Assembly: GCA_963933065.1 (NCBI GenBank)
Contig: CAWVUB010000061.1
Location: 1 to 13,656, forward strand
Direction: 5' to 3'
DNA: 13,656 nucleotides
Source of the DNA: UBA9410 sp963933065
GTDB lineage: Bacteria > Actinomycetota > Acidimicrobiia > Acidimicrobiales > MedAcidi-G1
How positions within the stretch are numbered: the first letter of the stretch is position 1; the number at the start of each line of letters is the position of its first letter. The notes beneath the pieces are model-generated. The model was not told the origin of the DNA, ran no database searches, and saw nothing but the letters and a program-made list of their open reading frames with translations. Of the stretch, positions 13,585 through 13,656 are shown one piece after another. The position numbers were made by a program, and so were the translations under genes.

Positions 13585-13656
13585 TCAAACACGGTGAAAC
13601 AGGTGTTCAGCGCTTCTGGTGCCGATCCGCCAAGGCCGCCAAGGCTCCTGTAAAGC
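13585..13656 (-). CDS. Possible C-terminal end of a minus-strand gene cut by the window edge
   Basis: The minus-strand frame is open from the edge for 23 codons (LQEPWRPWRIGTRSAEHLF...) to a TGA at 13585. A tandem 9-bp repeat encodes PWRPWR. The WRPWR pattern loosely recalls the C-terminus of HhH-GPD DNA glycosylases, but the stretch is too short to call, and it may be non-coding. Confidence 0.25.
   Translation of the reverse strand, partial: ALQEPWRPWRIGTRSAEHLFHRV

Noticed and set aside
13627..13644. Tandem CCGCCAAGG repeat as a start of a repeat array or CRISPR
   Set aside because: Only two adjacent 9-bp copies with no spacers, at the window edge.

Overview
The window looks like chromosomal DNA from an actinomycete, probably a marine or freshwater member of the Acidimicrobiia (inference from gene content, not from a marker gene). 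Three things point there: a mycothiol-dependent formaldehyde dehydrogenase followed by its usual metallo-beta-lactamase-fold partner, two tandem luciferase-like enzymes of the F420-dependent type, and widespread leaderless gene starts, with a TANNNT -10 box 6-8 nt before the start codon. No rRNA, tRNA, CRISPR array, insertion sequence or phage gene is visible.

Layout. 1-1450 (+): the 3' part of a DEAD-box RNA helicase with a long basic tail, then a Cys-containing lipoprotein. 1469-6908: two divergent units. A Rieske oxygenase (-) and an Ldh-family oxidoreductase (+) start 48 bp apart over a perfect inverted repeat. Facing the oxidoreductase is a three-gene minus-strand operon: an unrecognised 574-aa protein, an M19 dipeptidase-like protein and a 182-aa protein, joined by 4-base stop/start overlaps. 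6909-7184: a hairpin-rich intergenic region. 7185-8506 (+): a small lipoprotein and a homocysteine S-methyltransferase family enzyme. 8517-9392 (-): a patatin-like lipase. 9471-11542 (+): a 70-aa protein and two LLM-class oxidoreductases. 11612-13357 (-): MBL-fold hydrolase and S-(hydroxymethyl)mycothiol dehydrogenase. The last 299 bp are mostly non-coding, perhaps with the tail of a minus-strand gene at the edge.

How the genes may work together (inference). The Rieske protein has Glu at the bridging position between its two iron sites. As I recall, that is typical of quaternary-amine oxygenases such as carnitine and glycine-betaine monooxygenases. The M19 homolog belongs to a metal-site-variant type that I recall near betaine catabolism genes in Pseudomonas. 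Oxidative N-demethylation releases formaldehyde, which the mycothiol pair would oxidise to formate, and a homocysteine methyltransferase could use methyl groups. A methylated-amine or betaine degradation locus is therefore a coherent hypothesis. The substrate is not shown by the sequence, and no reductase partner for the Rieske protein is present in the window.

The most unusual parts are the translationally coupled unknown/M19/182-aa operon, the Ldh-family enzyme with its usual histidine motifs replaced, and the compact divergent leaderless promoter with a dyad between the two -10 boxes.
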